From Chromatiaceae bacterium (GTDB taxonomy: Bacteria > Pseudomonadota > Gammaproteobacteria > Chromatiales > Chromatiaceae): DNA of 9,694 nucleotides. The translations under genes were made by a program, and so were the position numbers. The stretch is from positions 1-9,694 of the forward strand of contig DTXR01000487.1 in the NCBI GenBank assembly GCA_012962365.1. The letters run 5' to 3'. The first letter of the stretch is position 1. Each line of letters starts with the position of its first letter. Of the stretch, positions 6,822 through 9,694 are shown piece by piece. The notes under the pieces are model-generated. The model was not told where the DNA came from. It was given only the letters and a program-made list of their open reading frames with translations, and searched no databases.

Positions 6822-6975
6822 GACGCTTCCTCCTTTGTTCCACGGCGCCAGGCTGAACAACCTTCAATTGCCTGATCACCCTGTTCTTTTCCAGAACCAT
6901 GTTTCCCAGCTGGCGTGCCGCCAGCGATTCACCGCATCCCATATGCAAATATCTGATCATGTCCCGTTGTTTCAT
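6805..6975 (-). CDS. Small basic ORF of unknown function between murC and murB
   Basis: A 56-residue ORF fills the only sizeable gap in the coupled part of the operon. Its ATG overlaps the murC stop by four bases (ATGA), exactly like the neighbouring gene junctions, and its TGA lies 17 bases inside murB. It begins [18 protein letters not shown], continues with [18 protein letters not shown], and ends [12 protein letters not shown]. The product is soluble-looking, strongly basic, rich in Arg, Gln and Glu, with no signal peptide or membrane segment and one Cys. The middle (ESLAARQLG, then NRVIRQL) faintly resembles a helix-turn-helix, but this is weak. GGGGGA lies nine bases upstream, and an earlier in-frame ATG at 6984 inside murC is possible. 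I do not recognise the family. It may instead only be a translational bridge to murB, whose ribosome binding site lies inside it, or non-coding. Confidence 0.45.
   Translation of the reverse strand: MKQRDMIRYLHMGCGESLAARQLGNMVLEKNRVIRQLKVVQPGAVEQRRKRHEEQR
6829..6836 (-). promoter_or_regulatory. Perfect ribosome binding site of murB
   Basis: AAAGGAGG on the minus strand, seven bases before the ATG at 6821. It decides the murB start and lies within the reading frame of the preceding small ORF. Confidence 0.9.
6909..6925. repeat. Perfect GC-rich hairpin between murC and murB
   Basis: GCTGGCG (6909-6915) and CGCCAGC (6919-6925) are perfect reverse complements around a three-base loop. In the operon transcript this is a 7-bp GC-rich hairpin about 88 bases upstream of murB and within the small ORF (codons LAARQL). 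No U-tract follows on the minus strand, so it is not a classical terminator. It could be an mRNA processing or stability element. Confidence 0.5.
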
Positions 6976-8411
6976 TTGCACCATTCCCCCGACAGCCTGG
7001 CTGCCATTTGTCCAATATCACCGGCACCCATCATGAGCACGATGTCACCGGCACGCACCACACCTTTCAGTACCTCCGGCAGACCCTGCAAATCGCCCAC
7101 GAATACCGGATCGGTTTGCCCCCGCGCCCGGATCGCACGGCTCAGAGCCCGGCCATCCGCATCCGCCAGCACCTTCTCACCTGCGGGATAGACTTCCGCC
7201 AGCACCAGTAGGTCTGCCTCTGACAGAACCTGCACAAAATCCTCGAAGGAGTCCCGGGTGCGCGAATATCGATGAGGCTGAAATACCAGTACCATGCGGC
7301 GCTCCGGCCAACCTTCCCGCACGGCCGCGATGGTCGCCGCCACTTCCCGCGGGTGGTGGCCGTAATCATCCACCAGCATGAAGGTGCCATCTCCAAAATC
7401 ACAGTTTTCGTAGACCTGAAACCGACGGCCGATGCCTGCAAAATCCGCCAGGGCCTTGTGAATGGCCTGCGTATCCACACCCATTTCCAGCGCCACCGCA
7501 ATCGCCGCAAGCGCATTCAGAACATTGTGCATACCAGGCAGGTTGAGGCTGACGTCGAAAGGCTTGCGGCCTTTCATTTGCACATTGAAATGGCTGGTCT
7601 GCCCTTCGTAACGAATATCTGTGGCACGCAGATCAGCATCTTCGCTGGTACCATAGGTGAGCACCTGGCGCGTCACCCTGGGCAACAGCTTGCGTACCTC
7701 AGCATCGTCCACGCACAGGATGGCCAGTCCGTAGAACGGCAGGTGGTGAAGAAATTCAACGAAAGCATCCTGCAAACGGCTAAACTCACCGCCATAGGTG
7801 CCCATGTGATCCCTGTCCACATTGGTAACCACTGCCATCATGGGCAGCAGGTACAAAAAGGAAGCATCACTTTCATCTGCTTCAGCCACCAGGATCTCTC
7901 CCGTGCCCAGACGCGCGTAGCTCCCTGCCGCATTGAGCTGTCCACCGATAACGAAGGTGGGATCCAGATCGGCCTCGATGAGCAGAGTGGCGGCGAGACT
8001 GGTAGTGGTCGTCTTGCCGTGAGTGCCGGCAATGGCGATGCCATAGCGAAAGCGCATGATTTCCGCCAGCATTTCCGCCCGGGGCACCACCGGTATGCGG
8101 GCCGCCCGCGCGGCCTTCACTTCAGGATTTTCGTCCGTGACCGCGCTGGAAATGATGACCGCATCCACGCCGCTCACATGATCTTCAGCATGGCCCCTGT
8201 AAATCTTTGCCCCCTGCTCCTGCAATCGCCGGGTGGCGGCGTTGTCTGCCAGGTCAGAACCACTGACCTCATACCCAAGATTGAGCATCACCTGGGCGAT
8301 ACCGTTCATGCCGGAGCCGCCCACACCGACGAAATGCAGGCGGCGCATACGTCCCATGGCTTCGGCAGCATGAACTCTTGGCGTGGCATTCAGATCCTGG
8401 ATATCGGTCAT
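6972..8411 (-). CDS. murC: UDP-N-acetylmuramate--L-alanine ligase
   Basis: MurC attaches L-Ala to UDP-MurNAc with ATP, the first amino-acid step of the peptidoglycan precursor, in the cytoplasm. At 479 residues it is close to the usual length. The N-terminal Rossmann-like UDP-binding domain has FVGVGGSGM (27-35). The central ATPase domain has the P-loop AGTHGKTTT (128-136), the magnesium/substrate segment EADESDASF (177-185) and [10 protein letters not shown] (197-206). The C-terminal domain begins near 325 with GIGRRF, then DYGHHP (349-354), FQPHRYSRT (377-385) and EVYPAGE (406-412). Its ATG overlaps the murG stop by four bases (ATGA). Its TGA overlaps the ATG of the small ORF in the same way, and murB follows instead of ddl directly as in E. 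coli. Confidence 0.99.
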   Translation of the reverse strand: MTDIQDLNATPRVHAAEAMGRMRRLHFVGVGGSGMNGIAQVMLNLGYEVSGSDLADNAATRRLQEQGAKIYRGHAEDHVSGVDAVIISSAVTDENPEVKAARAARIPVVPRAEMLAEIMRFRYGIAIAGTHGKTTTTSLAATLLIEADLDPTFVIGGQLNAAGSYARLGTGEILVAEADESDASFLYLLPMMAVVTNVDRDHMGTYGGEFSRLQDAFVEFLHHLPFYGLAILCVDDAEVRKLLPRVTRQVLTYGTSEDADLRATDIRYEGQTSHFNVQMKGRKPFDVSLNLPGMHNVLNALAAIAVALEMGVDTQAIHKALADFAGIGRRFQVYENCDFGDGTFMLVDDYGHHPREVAATIAAVREGWPERRMVLVFQPHRYSRTRDSFEDFVQVLSEADLLVLAEVYPAGEKVLADADGRALSRAIRARGQTDPVFVGDLQGLPEVLKGVVRAGDIVLMMGAGDIGQMAARLSGEWCK

Positions 8412-9475
8412 GACATCGCCTGCGCTTCACAATAGTCCGCCACCGTACGCGTTGCATCCGGCCTCGCCAGCTTTCTGGCGGCTTTTGCCATGGACAACAG
8501 TTTTTCACGGTCTTCCAGGAGCGCCTGCAACTGCTGCTCCAGCGTTTCCGGCCTCATTTCCGATTGCGGCATGAGCACCGCCGCACCTGCATCGACAAGA
8601 TAAGCAGCGTTGCGTGTTTGATGGTCGTCCACCGCATGAGGAAAAGGCACCAGCACGGAAGCCACGCCCACCGCAGCCAACTCGGAAACTGTCAGCGCGC
8701 CGGCACGGCAGATCACCAAGTCAGCCCAAGCCAATGCCTCTGCCATATCATCGATGAATGCCGTCACCTCCGCCTGCATCTCTGCCGGATAAAGCTTTCC
8801 GGCTTCCTCCGCTTTGCCTCTTCCAGCCTGATGACGAATACGCAACGGCAAGCGCAGTTGCGCCAGCACCGGTGGAAGCTGCTGATTCAACGCCAGCGCA
8901 CCCAGGGAACCGCCAACGATGAGCACGCGGCGCGCTTCATCCCGGCCCACCATGCGTAACTCCGGCGGCGCCACGGCGGCAATCTCCTCTCGCACCGGGT
9001 TGCCGGTAACCACTGCGCCCAGCTTGTCGGGGAAACTGTGGGGAAAGGCCTGCAACACCTGAGCTGCAATCTTTGCCAGCCAACGATTGGTCATGCCCGG
9101 AATCGTATTCTGTTCATGGATCACCAGGGGAATACCCAGCAAGCGGCTCACCAGCCCGCCCGGGCCGGTCACAAAACCGCCCATACCCAGCACCAGCTGC
9201 GGCCGGGTACTGCGCAGGATCTTCCCTGCCTTGCGCATGGCGCCGAGCAGACGAAAAGGCGCCAGTAGCAGGCTGGACAGCCCCTGCCCGCGAAGGCGGT
9301 AAGCTGGAATGGTATCCAGAGGAAAACCATGACCGGGCACGGTGCGTGACTCGAAACTATCAGGCGTTCCCATCCAGCGCACATCCCAGCCGCGCGCACG
9401 CATCTCCTGCGCCACGGCCAGAGCCGGGAAAACATGCCCGCCGGTACCGCCGGCCATGATGGTCATGCGCGCCAC
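8408..9475 (-). CDS. murG: UDP-N-acetylglucosamine:undecaprenyl-PP-MurNAc-pentapeptide transferase
   Basis: MurG adds GlcNAc from UDP-GlcNAc to lipid I, making lipid II on the cytoplasmic face of the inner membrane. The 355-residue protein is a two-domain GT-B fold. Visible motifs are GGTGGH (9-14), [12 protein letters not shown] (96-107), [12 protein letters not shown] (120-131), GNPVR (158-162), GGSLGA (188-193), and the donor-binding [10 protein letters not shown] (257-266, Glu265) and [11 protein letters not shown] (280-290). Two starts are reasonable. GTG at 9475 (used here) gives [10 protein letters not shown], matching the usual length before the first glycine loop, with a G-rich stretch just upstream. 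ATG at 9466 overlaps the ftsW stop by exactly four bases (ATGA), like most junctions in this operon. Confidence 0.97.
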   Translation of the reverse strand: MARMTIMAGGTGGHVFPALAVAQEMRARGWDVRWMGTPDSFESRTVPGHGFPLDTIPAYRLRGQGLSSLLLAPFRLLGAMRKAGKILRSTRPQLVLGMGGFVTGPGGLVSRLLGIPLVIHEQNTIPGMTNRWLAKIAAQVLQAFPHSFPDKLGAVVTGNPVREEIAAVAPPELRMVGRDEARRVLIVGGSLGALALNQQLPPVLAQLRLPLRIRHQAGRGKAEEAGKLYPAEMQAEVTAFIDDMAEALAWADLVICRAGALTVSELAAVGVASVLVPFPHAVDDHQTRNAAYLVDAGAAVLMPQSEMRPETLEQQLQALLEDREKLLSMAKAARKLARPDATRTVADYCEAQAMS

Positions 9476-9694
9476 GGCATCCCCCCCGGCCCATCATTCC
9501 CTGTCCGATTTTCCCAGTGTATGCGCAGCAGCACGGCAATGGCGATGCAGGAAATAATCATGCTGTTGCTGCCATAGCTGACAAATGGCAGGGTGAGTCC
9601 CTTGGTGGGCAGCAGCCCCACATTCACGCCGATGTTGATGAAAGCCTGCAAGCCCAGCCACAGGCCGATGCCATAGGAGACATAGGCAGGGAAA
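9463..9694 (-). CDS. ftsW: Septal peptidoglycan polymerase FtsW, C-terminal end (cut by window edge)
   Basis: Only the last 76 residues are present; the gene enters from the right edge. FtsW is the SEDS-family lipid II glycosyltransferase that works with FtsI at the septum. The visible part covers membrane segments near the C-terminus: [20 protein letters not shown], the SEDS signature [15 protein letters not shown], then a final membrane helix [15 protein letters not shown] followed by a short charged tail ending GGMPWRA. This aligns directly with the E. coli FtsW end ([18 protein letters not shown]). A small difference is SYGSNS where E. coli has SYGGSS. The stop codon overlaps the start of murG, so the two are translationally linked. 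Confidence 0.97.
   Translation of the reverse strand, partial: FPAYVSYGIGLWLGLQAFINIGVNVGLLPTKGLTLPFVSYGSNSMIISCIAIAVLLRIHWENRTGNDGPGGMPWRA

Noticed and set aside
6822..6860. Extension of murB to the in-frame TTG at 6860
   Set aside because: The perfect AAAGGAGG sits seven bases before the ATG at 6821, and the extra residues match nothing typical of MurB.
6805..6975. The small ORF as a remnant of an IS21-type transposase (helix-turn-helix start)
   Set aside because: The resemblance is limited to a few hydrophobic and Gly positions; no terminal inverted repeats, target duplication or further transposase sequence surrounds it.
7272..8435. A 387-codon open frame on the plus strand opposite murC
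   Set aside because: It is opposite a complete, motif-bearing MurC; the His/Gln-rich composition is that of an antisense shadow frame.

Overview
This window is the downstream half of a division and cell wall (dcw) cluster from a Gram-negative bacterium. The organism is most probably a gammaproteobacterium outside the enterics. Three things support this: a lipid A gene (lpxC) directly after ftsZ, an FtsZ tail ending in the gamma/beta-type peptide [14 protein letters not shown], and the downstream set lpxC / dciA (DUF721) / M23-type protein, which matches the arrangement known in Pseudomonas just before secA. Placing murB between murC and ddl differs from E. coli, where murB lies elsewhere. I cannot name the species. 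GC content is moderately high by eye.

Layout. From right to left on the minus strand, in transcription order: ftsW (C-terminal end only, 9694-9463), murG, murC, a 56-codon small ORF, murB, ddl, ftsQ, ftsA, ftsZ and lpxC. From ftsW to ftsA the genes are fused head to tail. murC-sORF, murB-ddl and ddl-ftsQ share 4-nt ATGA/GTGA overlaps, murG-murC does too, and ftsQ-ftsA share one base. The first real gaps are 67 bp before ftsZ and 131 bp before lpxC. On the left, dciA runs on the plus strand, converging on lpxC with only 18 bp between the stop codons. It diverges from an M23-type membrane protein (minus strand, cut at base 1) across a 38-bp spacer that carries two perfect TATAAT boxes.

How the genes work together. 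MurB, MurC and Ddl make UDP-MurNAc, attach L-Ala and supply D-Ala-D-Ala for the cytoplasmic peptidoglycan precursor. MurG converts lipid I to lipid II at the inner membrane. FtsW polymerises lipid II at the septum, and FtsQ, FtsA and FtsZ build and anchor the division machinery. LpxC commits UDP-acyl-GlcNAc, which draws on the same sugar nucleotide pool, to lipid A. DciA loads the replicative helicase.

Novelty. Nearly everything here is well-known housekeeping content, and I see no mobile element, CRISPR array, RNA gene or defence system. The points worth a second look are small: the unlisted basic small ORF (with a strong internal hairpin) between murC and murB; a second copy-like C-terminal peptide motif in the FtsZ linker; a cluster of CTAG-containing palindromes ahead of lpxC; an LpxC tail lacking the E. 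coli-type hydrophobic degron; and the near-leaderless promoter geometry of dciA.
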